Counted from the first letter of the stretch, positions 26,568 to 35,696 are shown. The stretch is 64,000 bases of DNA from Nocardioides jiangsuensis (GCF_019679455.1 NZ_JAIEZQ010000002.1:1488001-1552000); one strand, 5' to 3'. Numbers and translations: made by a program. The notes: generated from the sequence alone by a model not told the origin.

Positions 26568-27401
26568 ATGAAGGTTTCGGGTTCGACCACCCTGCAGGCA
26601 CCCCGCCACGAGGTGTGGCGCGCGCTCAACGACCCCGGCGTGCTGGTGCAGACCATCCCCGGCTGCCAGCGGCTCGAGGCGCTCGGCCAGTACTCCTACA
26701 AGATGACCGTCTCCGCCGGCGTCGGGTCGATCAAGGGCGTGTACGACGGCGAGGTGCACCTGACCGAGCACCAGGAGCCCGGGTCCTTCCTGATGCGCGC
26801 CCAGGGCGCCGGCGCCCCCGGCACCATCGGCGCCGCCGTGCAGGTGACCCTCGTGGAGAGCGCCGAGGGCGGCACCGAGCTGACCTACGACGCCGACGCC
26901 ACCGTCGGCGGGATGATCGGCGGGGTGGGGCAGCGGATGCTGACCGGGGTGTCGAAGAAGCTGGCCGCGGAGTTCTTCGACAACGTCGACGCCCTGCTGG
27001 CTGCGGGGGTGGCTGCTGGGCTGGCCGTGCCCGGCCCGGGGGCGCCGACCATCCAGCTGCCCTCCTTCGTCGGGCAGCCGCCAGGCCCATCCACGGTCGG
27101 CGCCCCCGCGCCTGGCCCGGCCCACGCGGCAGCCCCGCCTCTGCCGGGTCAGCCCCTCGGCGGTGGCGCCACGCCCGGCCCGGCGTTCGCCGCGGCCGCT
27201 CCTCCGTCTGGGCAGTCGCTCGGTGGCGGCGTTTCCGCCCCGGTGGGGACCGTGTTCACGCCGCCGGCCGGTGTGGCTCCGGCCGGGGGTCCTGCGGGGG
27301 CGCCGGGGTTCGTGTTGGGGGTCGTGGTGGGGGCGGTGGCGGCGCTCGCGGGCGCGGTCGTCGGCGGGTGGCTGACGGGGCGGAGGCATGACGCGCGATG
27401 A
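26568..27401 (+). CDS. CoxG-like SRPBCC protein with C-terminal membrane anchor
   Basis: Residues 1-145 are a CoxG-type SRPBCC lipid-binding domain (MKVSGSTTLQAPRHEVWRAL, VLVQTIPGCQRLE, GVGSIKGVYDGEV). A 100-residue Pro/Ala/Gly linker follows, then one C-terminal membrane span (~247-269) ending in GRRHDAR. Membrane-anchored CoxG proteins are linked to coupling of molybdenum hydroxylases with membrane quinone. The position after the Mo subunit fits that role, so the hydroxylase may feed the respiratory chain instead of NAD. Its end overlaps the amidase ATG (ATGA). Confidence 0.82.
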   Translation: MKVSGSTTLQAPRHEVWRALNDPGVLVQTIPGCQRLEALGQYSYKMTVSAGVGSIKGVYDGEVHLTEHQEPGSFLMRAQGAGAPGTIGAAVQVTLVESAEGGTELTYDADATVGGMIGGVGQRMLTGVSKKLAAEFFDNVDALLAAGVAAGLAVPGPGAPTIQLPSFVGQPPGPSTVGAPAPGPAHAAAPPLPGQPLGGGATPGPAFAAAAPPSGQSLGGGVSAPVGTVFTPPAGVAPAGGPAGAPGFVLGVVVGAVAALAGAVVGGWLTGRRHDAR

Positions 27402-28822
27402 CGCTGGACCACTACAGCACCGCGCGGGAGATGGTGGCGGCGGTCGCCGCCAAGGAGGTCTCGGCGCGGGAGCTCCTCGAGCTGCACCTGCAGCGGCTCG
27501 AGGAGACCAACCCGGCCGTAAACGCGGTGGTCAGCCTCGACGTGCGGCGCGCGCGTGAGCAGGCGCTGGCCGCCGACGAGCGGCTGGCCCGCGGCGAGCC
27601 GGTCGGGGCGCTGCACGGGCTGCCGTTCGCGTTCAAGGACACCCACGAGGTCGCCGGCTGGCCGACCACGTTCGGGTCGCCGCTGCGCGAGGACCACGTG
27701 TCCCGGCGCGACGACCTGGTGGTCGAGCGGATCCGGGCCGCGGGCGTCGTGGTGGTGGGCAAGACCAACGTGCCGGAGTGGGCGGCGGGCTCGCACACTT
27801 TCAACCGGATCTTCGGCACGACGCGCAACCCCTACGCGCTCAGCCGCTCCGCCGGCGGGTCCAGCGGCGGCGCCGCGGCCGCCCTGGCGAGCGGCATGGT
27901 CCCGCTCGCCGAGGGCAGCGACATGGGCGGGTCGCTGCGTAACCCGGCGTCCTTCTGCAACGTCGTCGGGCTGCGGCCCAGCGTCGGACGCGTGCCCACC
28001 TGGCCGACCACCAACGCGTGGGAGCTGACCTCGGTGGGCGGCCCCATGGCCCGCAACGTCGAGGACCTCGCCCTGCTCCTCTCGGTGATCGCCGGCCCCA
28101 GCACCCGGGCGCCGATGTCGCTGGAGACCCCGGGGAGCGCCTTCGCCCCACCGCTCACGGGAGGCCTCGAGGGCCTGCGGGTGGCGATGTCGGTCGACCT
28201 CGGCGGGGTCATCGCCGTCGACCACGGCGTCGCGCGCATCGTGCAGGCGCAGGAGGCCGTGTTCTCCGGCGCCGGCGCGCACGTGGAGCAGACCCACCCG
28301 GACCTGGCCGGCGCCGAGGAGGTGTTCCGCACCCTCCGCGCCTGGCTGTTCCAGCACCGGTTCGGCACGCTGCTCGCGAAGCGGCCCGACGCGTTCAAGC
28401 AGTCCCTGGCCGACAACATCCGCGCGGGCGCGGACCTCACCGGGGCCGACGTGGCGCGTGCCTACGAACGGCGTACCCGGCTCGCCGAGCGGGTGCGCAC
28501 CTTCTTCGAGTCCTACGACGTGCTGGTGATGCCGGTGAGCCAGGTGCCGCCGTTCAGCGCCGACGACGAGTACCCCACCGCGATCAACGGCCGGCCGCAG
28601 GCGACGTACCTGGACTGGATGCGCTCCGCGTACCTGATCACGGTCACCGGCTGCCCCGCCATCTCCGTCCCGGCCGGCTTCACCCCGGAGGGGTGGCCGG
28701 TCGGCATCCAGATCGTCGCGGCCCCGAACCAGGAGCGCCGGCTGCTGGAGGTCGCGCACGCCTACGAGCAGCTCACCCGGTACGGCGACCGCCGTCCCCG
28801 CATCAGGCAGGAGCAGTCATGA
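27398..28822 (+). CDS. Amidase signature family hydrolase
   Basis: The 474-residue enzyme has the Ser-cisSer-Lys triad: Lys80 in FAFKDTHEV, Ser155 in SAGGSSGG and the nucleophile Ser179 in GSDMGGSLRNPA. The N-terminal helix pair and C-terminal substrate part are complete. Family members hydrolyse amides from Glu-tRNA to biuret or allophanate, so the sequence does not fix the substrate. In this island it is a candidate for hydrolysing malonamate to malonate and ammonia, or ureidomalonate directly. Both ends have 4-nt overlaps, to the coxG-like gene and to hyuA. Confidence 0.85.
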   Translation: MTLDHYSTAREMVAAVAAKEVSARELLELHLQRLEETNPAVNAVVSLDVRRAREQALAADERLARGEPVGALHGLPFAFKDTHEVAGWPTTFGSPLREDHVSRRDDLVVERIRAAGVVVVGKTNVPEWAAGSHTFNRIFGTTRNPYALSRSAGGSSGGAAAALASGMVPLAEGSDMGGSLRNPASFCNVVGLRPSVGRVPTWPTTNAWELTSVGGPMARNVEDLALLLSVIAGPSTRAPMSLETPGSAFAPPLTGGLEGLRVAMSVDLGGVIAVDHGVARIVQAQEAVFSGAGAHVEQTHPDLAGAEEVFRTLRAWLFQHRFGTLLAKRPDAFKQSLADNIRAGADLTGADVARAYERRTRLAERVRTFFESYDVLVMPVSQVPPFSADDEYPTAINGRPQATYLDWMRSAYLITVTGCPAISVPAGFTPEGWPVGIQIVAAPNQERRLLEVAHAYEQLTRYGDRRPRIRQEQS

Positions 28823-30927
28823 CCACCAGCCCGGCCCCCCGGCGCATCCGGATCGGGATCGACACCGGGGGAACGTTCACCGACGTCGTCGCGGTGGACG
28901 AGCACACGGGGGAGATGGCCACCACCAAGACGCCGTCCACCCCGCACGACCCGGCGGTCGGCTTCATGACCGGGGTGCACAAGGTGCTCGACGCGCTGGG
29001 CCTCGACGGGTCGGCGGTGAGCGCGGTCAGCCACGGCACCACCGTCGCCACGAACAAGCTGCTCGAGGGCAAGGTCCAGAACCTCGGCTTCATCACCACC
29101 GAGGGCTACGAGTTCGTGCTGGAGATCGCCCGGCAGTCCGTGCCCGACGGCTACGGCAACTCCTACTTCTGGGTGAAGCCCGACCGGATCGTCCCCGCCC
29201 ACCGGGTCAAGACCGTCGGCGGCCGCCTGGCCGTCGACGGGACGGAGATCCGGCCCTTCGACGAGGAGTCCGCCGTCCGCGCCGCCCGCTGGTTCCGCGA
29301 CCAGGGCATCGCCACGATCGGCGTCTGCTTCCTGCACTCCTACGCCAACGACGCCCACGAGCGCGCCATGCGCGACATCCTCGCTCGCGAGCACCCCGAG
29401 GCCACCGTCTCCGTCTCCAGCGAGGTGCTCCGCGAGTACCGCGAGTACGAGCGCAGCGTGACCACCCTCGTCGACGCCGCCGTGAAGCCCAACATCCGCC
29501 GCTACGTCGAGAACATCACCCGCCACCTGAACGCGTTCACCACCTCGGCCTCGGCGCAACGGGCGATCCCCTTCTACGTGATGAAGTCCAACGGCGGCGT
29601 CCTCTCCGCCGAGGAGGTCGTCCACCAGCCGATCACGACCGTCCTCTCCGGCCCCGCCGCCGGCGCCCTCGGTGCCGCCGTGGTCGCCGAGAAGGCCGGC
29701 TTCCCTCAGGTGGTCACCTGCGACGGCGGCGGTACGTCCACCGACGTGACCGTCGTGGTGGACGGCAGGCCGACGCTCACCACGGAGGGCCACGTCGGGG
29801 CGTACCCGAGCAAGATCCCGATGATCGACGTGGTCACGGTCGGCGCCGGCGGTGGCTCCATCGCCTGGATCTCGCCGGAGGGGACGCTCAAGGTCGGCCC
29901 GCACTCGGCCGGCGCGGACCCGGGTCCGATGTGCTACCGGACCGGGGGTGTCGAGCCCACGATCACCGACGCGCACCTGCTGCTCGGCCGGATCCCGCCG
30001 CACCTGCTCGGCGGCGAGGTCCCCCTCGACCGGGACACCGCCCGCTCGGGCCTGGAGAAGCTGGCCCTCGACCTGGGCCTGTCGCTGGAGGCGTGCGCCA
30101 CCGGCGTGCTGGAGATCTCCGCGTGGAACCAGGCCAACGCGCTGCGCCAGATCACCGTCAACCGCGGCCTCGACGTCCGGGACTTCACCCTGGTCACGTT
30201 CGGTGGCTCGGGCTCCCTGCTGGCCTGCCGGCTCGTGGACGTGCTCGGCCTGCGCGGTGTGCTGGTCCCGCTCAACCCCGGCAACCTGTCGGCCTACGGG
30301 CTGCTCACCGTGGACGTGCGCAACGACTACGTGCAGACCGCGGTCGCGCGGGCGTCCGCGCTGGCGCCCGCCGAGGTCCAGGCCGGCTTCGACGACCTCG
30401 CCGCCAAGGCCGACGCGGCGCTGGCGCGCGAGGGCTTCCCCGCGGCGGAGCGGGTGTTCCACCGCACGGTCGACGTCCGCTACTACGGCCAGGCCTACGA
30501 GGTGCGCGTCGACGTGCCCGAGGGGCCGGTGGACGAGCAGACGTTCGCCGCGGTCGCGCGGGCCTTCCACGACGAGCACGCGGTGCTGTACGGCTACGAC
30601 TTCCGCACCGACCCCCGCCAGGAGGTGGAGTGGGTCAACCTCCGGGTCACCGGGGTCGGCCCGATCCGCAAGCCCGAGGTCCGCGCGGTCGCCGCCGGCA
30701 CCGGTGCCGAGCGGGCCCGCCGTGGCTCGCGGCAGGTCTACTTCGACGCCTGGGTGGACGCCCCGGTCTACGACCGCGCCCGGCTCGGGGCCGGCGACGT
30801 GGTCGAGGGGCCCGCCGTGCTCGAGGAGTTCAGCTCCACCGTCCCGCTGCACCCGGGCTTCACCGCCCGCGTCGACGGCTACGGAAACCTGGTCATCACC
30901 CGTACGACGGACGGAGCCGCGTCATGA
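28819..30927 (+). CDS. hyuA: Hydantoinase/oxoprolinase subunit A
   Basis: HyuA is the ATP-binding subunit of the ATP-dependent N-methylhydantoinase/5-oxoprolinase/acetone carboxylase superfamily. The 702-residue protein opens RIRIGIDTGGTFTDVVAVDE. It continues with SHGTTVATNKLLEGK, the middle domain with SGPAAGALGAA and CDGGGTSTDVTVV (~300), and GADPGPMCY (~370). ATG 28819 has CAGGAG upstream and overlaps the amidase stop. It probably works with HyuB in ATP-driven opening of a cyclic amide or ureide. Where that fits in the proposed pathway is not clear. Confidence 0.9.
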   Translation: MTTSPAPRRIRIGIDTGGTFTDVVAVDEHTGEMATTKTPSTPHDPAVGFMTGVHKVLDALGLDGSAVSAVSHGTTVATNKLLEGKVQNLGFITTEGYEFVLEIARQSVPDGYGNSYFWVKPDRIVPAHRVKTVGGRLAVDGTEIRPFDEESAVRAARWFRDQGIATIGVCFLHSYANDAHERAMRDILAREHPEATVSVSSEVLREYREYERSVTTLVDAAVKPNIRRYVENITRHLNAFTTSASAQRAIPFYVMKSNGGVLSAEEVVHQPITTVLSGPAAGALGAAVVAEKAGFPQVVTCDGGGTSTDVTVVVDGRPTLTTEGHVGAYPSKIPMIDVVTVGAGGGSIAWISPEGTLKVGPHSAGADPGPMCYRTGGVEPTITDAHLLLGRIPPHLLGGEVPLDRDTARSGLEKLALDLGLSLEACATGVLEISAWNQANALRQITVNRGLDVRDFTLVTFGGSGSLLACRLVDVLGLRGVLVPLNPGNLSAYGLLTVDVRNDYVQTAVARASALAPAEVQAGFDDLAAKADAALAREGFPAAERVFHRTVDVRYYGQAYEVRVDVPEGPVDEQTFAAVARAFHDEHAVLYGYDFRTDPRQEVEWVNLRVTGVGPIRKPEVRAVAAGTGAERARRGSRQVYFDAWVDAPVYDRARLGAGDVVEGPAVLEEFSSTVPLHPGFTARVDGYGNLVITRTTDGAAS

Positions 30928-32822
30928 GCCAGCCCTACCGCCTCACCGACGCGGGCACCGCCCCGGACCCGATCCTCGTCGAGATCATCGAGGGCTACCT
31001 CGCCTCGGTGGAGATGGAGGTCGAGACCGCCATCGGGCGCACCAGCCGCTCGCCGATGATCCGGGACGCGCACGACTACCGGGCCGGCATCCACGACCGG
31101 AACCTGCGCAAGCTCACCGGCCGGTCCTACTCCGCGCTGGTGCACCCGGTGGTGCGCGACTACCCGATCGAGACCATGAAGCCCGGCGACGTGTTCTTCC
31201 ACAACGACGTGTACCTGTCCGAGGGCGGGATCGGCCACCTCCCGGACCTGTGCGTGACCGCCCCGGTCTTCCACGACAGCGGCAACGGCCCCGAGGTTGT
31301 CGGCTTCGTCCAGGCGTTCGGCCACCACGACGACATCGGCGGCGCCGTACCCGGGTCGATGCCCAGCCACGCCACCAGCGTCTTCGAGGAGGGGCTGATG
31401 GTCCCGCCGATCAAGCTGTGGGACCAGGGCGTGCCGTGCGAGCAGGCGCTGAAGATCATGACCCGCAACTCGCGGATGCCCGACTCGCTGGCCGCCGACC
31501 TCGACGCCGAGTGCTCCGCATGCCTGATGGGCGCGCGGCGGATGGCCGAGCTGTTCGAGCGGTACGGCCGCGACACGGTCGAGGCCTGCTTCGACGCGGT
31601 GCTGGACAAGACCACCGAGACCTTCCGCCGCGAGATCCTCTCCAAGATCCCCGAGGGGACCTACACCTGGGAGGACTACGCCGAGCACGACGGGGTCGAG
31701 GACCCGAAGCTGCACACCCAGCGGATCACGCTGACCAAGACCTCCGCCGACGATCCCGACGGCGAGCGGATCGTGCTCGACTTCCACGGCACCGCGCCGC
31801 AGGCGAAGGGGCCGATCAACCACTGCGGCGACTACGCCGACGGCAACTTCCTCAAGAAGTGGCTCGCGCCGATCCTGCGCAACCTCGCCGACACCCCCGA
31901 GCGGATGGCCGAGCTCGACGTCAACGAGGGCGTGGTCCCGCTGATCGAGATGCGCTTCCCGCCCAAGGGCACGCTGCTCACCCCGGAGTTCCCCGCGCCC
32001 ACCAACGCCCGCACGTTCGTGATCCTGCGGCTGCTCGGGGTGCTCGCCGGCGTGGTCGCGAAGGCGGTGGACGGCCGGATGCCGGCCGACCAGGAGACGA
32101 TCCGCTACACCGGCGTGTACGGCGACGACTTCGACGGCGAGCCGTACCTGATGCGAGAGGTGCTCGGCGGTGGCTCCGGGGGCCGCTACTACGCCGACGG
32201 CGAGGACACCATCCACGTGGTGCCCGACTCCCGGAACCTGCCCTCCGAGTTCTCCGAGTCCCGGTTCCCCTTCGTCGTCGAGCGCCTCGGCCTGGCCGTC
32301 GACAGCGGCGGCCCGGGCCGGCACCGCGGCGGTCTCGGCTACGAGAAGCAGATCCGGATGCTCAAGGACGCGCACTTCATGTCGATCGCGGACCGGTCCA
32401 TCCTGGCCTGCTGGGGCGTGAAGGGCGGCAAGGCCGGTCAGCCGTTCTCGGTGACCGTGGACCCCGGCGGCCCGCGCGAGCGGGAGGTGGACGCGCTCGC
32501 CGACGCCGAGCCGGTCCGCGCCGGCGAGGTGATCCGGATCCGGACCACCGGCGGCGGCGGCTGGGGCGACCCGCTCGCGCGGCCGTACGACGAGGTGCGG
32601 CGCGACGTGCTCTGGGGCAAGGTCTCGGTGGACGGCGCCCGCCGCGACTACGGCGTGGTGGTGGCCGGGGGAGCGGACGAGCCGCGGGTCGACGTAGCCG
32701 CGAGCGACGCGCTGCGCGAGGAGCTGCGCCGGTCCCGCCCAGCGGAGCCGTTCTTCGACCGGGGCCCCGGCTACGCCACCCTGGCCGCCGGCGCCACCGC
32801 GGCCGAGGTGGACTGGCTGTGA
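30924..32822 (+). CDS. hyuB: Hydantoinase/oxoprolinase subunit B
   Basis: HyuB is the partner catalytic subunit of HyuA. The 632-residue protein has the family segments PILVEIIEGYLASVEMEVE, GDVFFHNDVY, GGIGHLPDLCVTAPVF, FGHHDDIGGAVPGSMP (~137, metal-binding-type His/Asp run) and the C-terminal RHRGGLGYEKQIRML. ATG 30924 overlaps the hyuA stop by 4 nt, and its own stop overlaps the SDR start. The separate A and B genes differ from eukaryote-like fused oxoprolinases. Confidence 0.9.
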   Translation: MSQPYRLTDAGTAPDPILVEIIEGYLASVEMEVETAIGRTSRSPMIRDAHDYRAGIHDRNLRKLTGRSYSALVHPVVRDYPIETMKPGDVFFHNDVYLSEGGIGHLPDLCVTAPVFHDSGNGPEVVGFVQAFGHHDDIGGAVPGSMPSHATSVFEEGLMVPPIKLWDQGVPCEQALKIMTRNSRMPDSLAADLDAECSACLMGARRMAELFERYGRDTVEACFDAVLDKTTETFRREILSKIPEGTYTWEDYAEHDGVEDPKLHTQRITLTKTSADDPDGERIVLDFHGTAPQAKGPINHCGDYADGNFLKKWLAPILRNLADTPERMAELDVNEGVVPLIEMRFPPKGTLLTPEFPAPTNARTFVILRLLGVLAGVVAKAVDGRMPADQETIRYTGVYGDDFDGEPYLMREVLGGGSGGRYYADGEDTIHVVPDSRNLPSEFSESRFPFVVERLGLAVDSGGPGRHRGGLGYEKQIRMLKDAHFMSIADRSILACWGVKGGKAGQPFSVTVDPGGPREREVDALADAEPVRAGEVIRIRTTGGGGWGDPLARPYDEVRRDVLWGKVSVDGARRDYGVVVAGGADEPRVDVAASDALREELRRSRPAEPFFDRGPGYATLAAGATAAEVDWL

Positions 32823-33541
32823 GGCGGCTGTCGCTGGTCACGGGCGGAACCCGCGGCATCGGTGCCGCGGTCGCGCTCCGGCTGGCCGCCGACGGGCACG
32901 ACCTGGTGCTCGGCTACCACCGCGACACGGAGGCCGCCGAGACGACGGCCGCGAAGGTCCGGGCCCAGGGCGTCGCCTGCCGTACCGTGCGCGCCGACGT
33001 CACCGACCCCGACGGAGTGGACGCGCTCTTCGCCGCTGCCGAGGGCCGGTTGACCGGGGTGGTCTCGAACGCGGGCGCCACGCTCCACCTCGGGGACCTC
33101 GCGGACACCCCCGTCGACGTGGTCCGGCGGGTCGTCGAGCTCAACCTGACGGCGGCGATCCTGGTCGCCCGCCGGGCCGTCCAGCTGCTCGACCGTGGGG
33201 GCGTGCTGGTCAACGTCTCCTCCGCGGCCGCCACGCGGGGCGCGCCACACGAGTACGTCCACTACGCCGCCGCGAAGGCGGGCGTGGACGCGCTGACGCA
33301 CGGCCTCGCCCAGGAGGTCGCGCCCCGCGGCATCCGGGTCGTGGGCGTCGCACCCGGGATCGTCCGCACCGGCATCCACGCCGACGCCGGCGACCCCGGC
33401 CGGCTGGAGCGGCTGGGCCCCCAGGTGCCGCTCGGCCGGGTCGGCGAGCCCGAGGAGGTCGCCGAGGCGGTGGCCTGGCTGGTGTCCGACGCCTGCCCCT
33501 ACGCGATCGGTGCGACCCTGCGCGTGGCAGGTGCGCGATGA
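32819..33541 (+). CDS. Short-chain dehydrogenase/reductase
   Basis: This is a classical SDR of 240 residues: nucleotide loop TGGTRGIG (~8-15), the NAG motif SNAGA, catalytic Ser in [15 protein letters not shown] (Tyr and Lys, ~148-152) and the C-terminal [12 protein letters not shown]. The Arg/His-containing beta2 segment (GYHRD) suggests NADP(H). GTG 32819 overlaps the hyuB stop; its stop overlaps the carbamate kinase ATG. The substrate is unknown. The context offers a 3-oxo or hydroxy acid intermediate such as a malonate semialdehyde, but this is only a guess. Confidence 0.8.
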   Translation: MRRLSLVTGGTRGIGAAVALRLAADGHDLVLGYHRDTEAAETTAAKVRAQGVACRTVRADVTDPDGVDALFAAAEGRLTGVVSNAGATLHLGDLADTPVDVVRRVVELNLTAAILVARRAVQLLDRGGVLVNVSSAAATRGAPHEYVHYAAAKAGVDALTHGLAQEVAPRGIRVVGVAPGIVRTGIHADAGDPGRLERLGPQVPLGRVGEPEEVAEAVAWLVSDACPYAIGATLRVAGAR

Positions 33542-34473
33542 GGGTGCTGCTCGCCCTGGGCGGGAACGCGATGACCTCCCCGGACGGGCGGGCGCGTCCC
33601 GAGGACCAGATCGCCGCGGCCGAGGTCGCGATGCGCGGCGTCGCGGACCTGGTCGCCCGGGGGATGGACGTCGTGGTCACCCACGGCAACGGCCCCCAGG
33701 TGGGGAACCTGCTGGTCAAGAACGAGATCGCCGCGGCCGTGGTGCCGCCGGTGCCGCTCGACTGGTGCGGCGCCCAGACCCAGGCCACGTTGGGCTTCGT
33801 GCTGATGAACGCCCTCGACGCCGCGCTCCGGGCGCGCGGCGTGGACCGGCGCTCGGCCACCCTGGTCACCCGCACCCGGGTGGACCCCCAGGACCCCGGG
33901 TTCGTGCGCCCCACCAAGCCGATCGGGCGGTACCTGCCGAAGGAGGAGGCCGTCGTCCTGGTCGAGCACGGGGAGACCTGGGAGGACCGCGGGGAGCGCG
34001 GCTGGCGCCGGGTCGTCGCCTCGCCCGAGCCGCTCGAGATCGTCGACGCGACCGCGATCGACGCGCTGGTCGGCGCCGGGTTCGTGGTGGTCGCCAACGG
34101 CGGCGGCGGGATCCCCGTGGTGCGCGGCGCCGACGGCGGCCTGGCCGGTGTCGAGGCGGTGATCGACAAGGACCTCGGCGCGGCGCTGCTGGCCCGGTCG
34201 GTGCACGCCGACGTGCTCGTGGTCGCCACCGACGTACCCCATGCCGTGCTCCGCTTCGGGACCCCCGAGGCGGAGCCGCTCGGCGGGGTCACCGTCGCGC
34301 GGCTGCGGGCGCTCGCCGCCGAGGGGCACTTCGCCAGCGGCTCGATGGCCCCCAAGGTCGACGCGGTCTGCCGGTTCGTCGAGGCCGGCGGCACCCGGGC
34401 CGTGATCAGCAACCTCGACCACATCGTCGACGCGGTCGCCGGCCGCGCCGGGACCGTCGTCACTCCCGGCTGA
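33538..34473 (+). CDS. arcC: Carbamate kinase
   Basis: Carbamate kinase makes ATP from carbamoyl phosphate and ADP, leaving carbamate that decays to CO2 and ammonia. The 311-residue protein shows LLALGGNAM (4-12), [12 protein letters not shown] (~47), [12 protein letters not shown] (~75), [20 protein letters not shown] (~184) and [13 protein letters not shown] (~208). No arginine deiminase or arcB is nearby; the likely carbamoyl phosphate source is the AllFGH-like complex in the divergent operon. ATG 33538 overlaps the SDR stop by 4 nt. Confidence 0.93.
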   Translation: MRVLLALGGNAMTSPDGRARPEDQIAAAEVAMRGVADLVARGMDVVVTHGNGPQVGNLLVKNEIAAAVVPPVPLDWCGAQTQATLGFVLMNALDAALRARGVDRRSATLVTRTRVDPQDPGFVRPTKPIGRYLPKEEAVVLVEHGETWEDRGERGWRRVVASPEPLEIVDATAIDALVGAGFVVVANGGGGIPVVRGADGGLAGVEAVIDKDLGAALLARSVHADVLVVATDVPHAVLRFGTPEAEPLGGVTVARLRALAAEGHFASGSMAPKVDAVCRFVEAGGTRAVISNLDHIVDAVAGRAGTVVTPG

Positions 34474-34498
34474 GCCGGAGCACCGCACCCCCGTCCGA

Positions 34499-34539
34499 AG
34501 CACCACCCGAGCAGCACCACCCGAGCAGCACCACCCGAG
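34499..34539 (+). repeat. Tandem 14-bp repeats before the barbiturase gene
   Basis: Three near-perfect copies of AGCACCACCCGAGC start at 34499, 34513 and 34527 (the last lacks its final C). They fill half of the 80-nt gap between carbamate kinase and the barbiturase gene, just upstream of its AGAAGGAG site. The 14-nt period is not a multiple of three, and the array is not coding in the neighbouring genes' frames. Confidence 0.85.
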
Positions 34540-34553
34540 AAGGAGCGCAAGCG

Positions 34554-35696
34554 ATGCCAGAGCCAGTCGAGGTCCGCAAGGTCCCGATCCTGAACGTGTC
34601 CGACGCCAGCGGCCTCGCCGACCTCGTGGACCGGGGCGTCCTCGACGCCGACCGGGTGGTCGCGGTGATCGGCAAGACCGAGGGCAACGGGGGCGTCAAC
34701 GACTACACCCGGATCATCGCCGACCGGGCGTTCCGCGAGGTGCTGGTCGCCAAGGGCACCCGCAGCGCGGAGGAGGTGAACCAGGTCCCGATCGTGTGGT
34801 CGGGCGGCACCGACGGCGTGCTCAGCCCGCACGCGACGATCTTCGCGACCGTCCCGGCAGGGGCCGCGCCGGCCACCGACGAGCCCCGGCTCACGGTCGG
34901 CTTCGCGATGAGCGAGAAGCTGCTGCCCGAGGACATCGGCCGCGTGGCGATGGTGGAGAAGGTCGCCGACGCGGTGCGCGTGGCCATGGAGAAGGCGGGC
35001 ATCACCGACACCGCCGACGTCCACTACGTGCAGACCAAGACGCCGCTGCTGACGATCCACACGATCCGTGACGCCAAGAGTCGCGGCAAGACGGTGTGGA
35101 CCGAGCACACCCACGAGTCGATGGACCTCTCCAACGGGTGCACGGCGCTGGGCATCGCCGTCGCGCTCGGCGAGATCGACATGCCCACCGACGAGCAGGT
35201 GATGCACGACCGGTCGCTGTACTCCAGCGTCGCCTCCTGCTCCAGCGGCGTCGAGCTCGACCAGGCCCAGGTGGTCGTGGTCGGCAACGCCCGGGGCGTC
35301 GGCGGCCGGTACCGGATCGGTCACTCGGTGATGCAGGACGCCCTCGACCAGGACGGCATCTGGGCGGCGGTCAAGGACGCCGGGCTCGACCTGCCCGAGC
35401 GTCCGCACCACACCGACCTGCAGGGCCGCCTGGTCAACGTGTTCCTCAAGTGCGAGGTCAGCCAGGACGGCGAGGTGCACGGCCGGCGCAACGCGATGCT
35501 CGACGACTCGGACGTGCACTGGCACCGGCAGATCAAGGCGGCCGTGGGCGGGGTGACCGCCGCGGTCACCGGCGACCCCGCGGTCTTCGTCTCGGTCTCG
35601 GCGGCGCACCAGGGCCCCGACGGCGGCGGCCCGGTGGCCGCGATCGTCGACCTCGGGGAGGACCCGACCGGCTACGTGCCCCCCGCGCGCGGCTGA
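34554..35696 (+). CDS. Barbiturase / cyanuric acid amidohydrolase family enzyme
   Basis: The 380-residue protein belongs to the small AtzD/TrzD/barbiturase family, built of three similar domains with three Ser-Lys pairs. Visible family motifs: [15 protein letters not shown] (Lys41), [12 protein letters not shown] (Ser83), Lys162 in [17 protein letters not shown] (Ser231), [11 protein letters not shown], and [18 protein letters not shown] (Ser349). Cyanuric acid hydrolase and barbiturase cannot be told apart with certainty by eye. The UraA permease and Mo hydroxylase favour barbiturate, opened to ureidomalonate. ATG 34554 follows AGAAGGAGCG. It is the last gene of the island; the convergent epimerase gene lies 36 nt beyond. 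Confidence 0.88.
   Translation: MPEPVEVRKVPILNVSDASGLADLVDRGVLDADRVVAVIGKTEGNGGVNDYTRIIADRAFREVLVAKGTRSAEEVNQVPIVWSGGTDGVLSPHATIFATVPAGAAPATDEPRLTVGFAMSEKLLPEDIGRVAMVEKVADAVRVAMEKAGITDTADVHYVQTKTPLLTIHTIRDAKSRGKTVWTEHTHESMDLSNGCTALGIAVALGEIDMPTDEQVMHDRSLYSSVASCSSGVELDQAQVVVVGNARGVGGRYRIGHSVMQDALDQDGIWAAVKDAGLDLPERPHHTDLQGRLVNVFLKCEVSQDGEVHGRRNAMLDDSDVHWHRQIKAAVGGVTAAVTGDPAVFVSVSAAHQGPDGGGPVAAIVDLGEDPTGYVPPARG

Noticed and set aside
33538-34473. Carbamate kinase as part of an arginine deiminase pathway
   Set aside because: No arcA or catabolic arcB is near. The only carbamoyltransferases here are anabolic argF, 23 kb away, and the AllFGH-like operon of the same island.
15633-35696. Recently acquired mobile island
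   Set aside because: Base composition and start-codon use look like the flanks, and there is no integrase, transposase, tRNA or flanking direct repeat. It is accessory in function but shows no transfer signature I can see.
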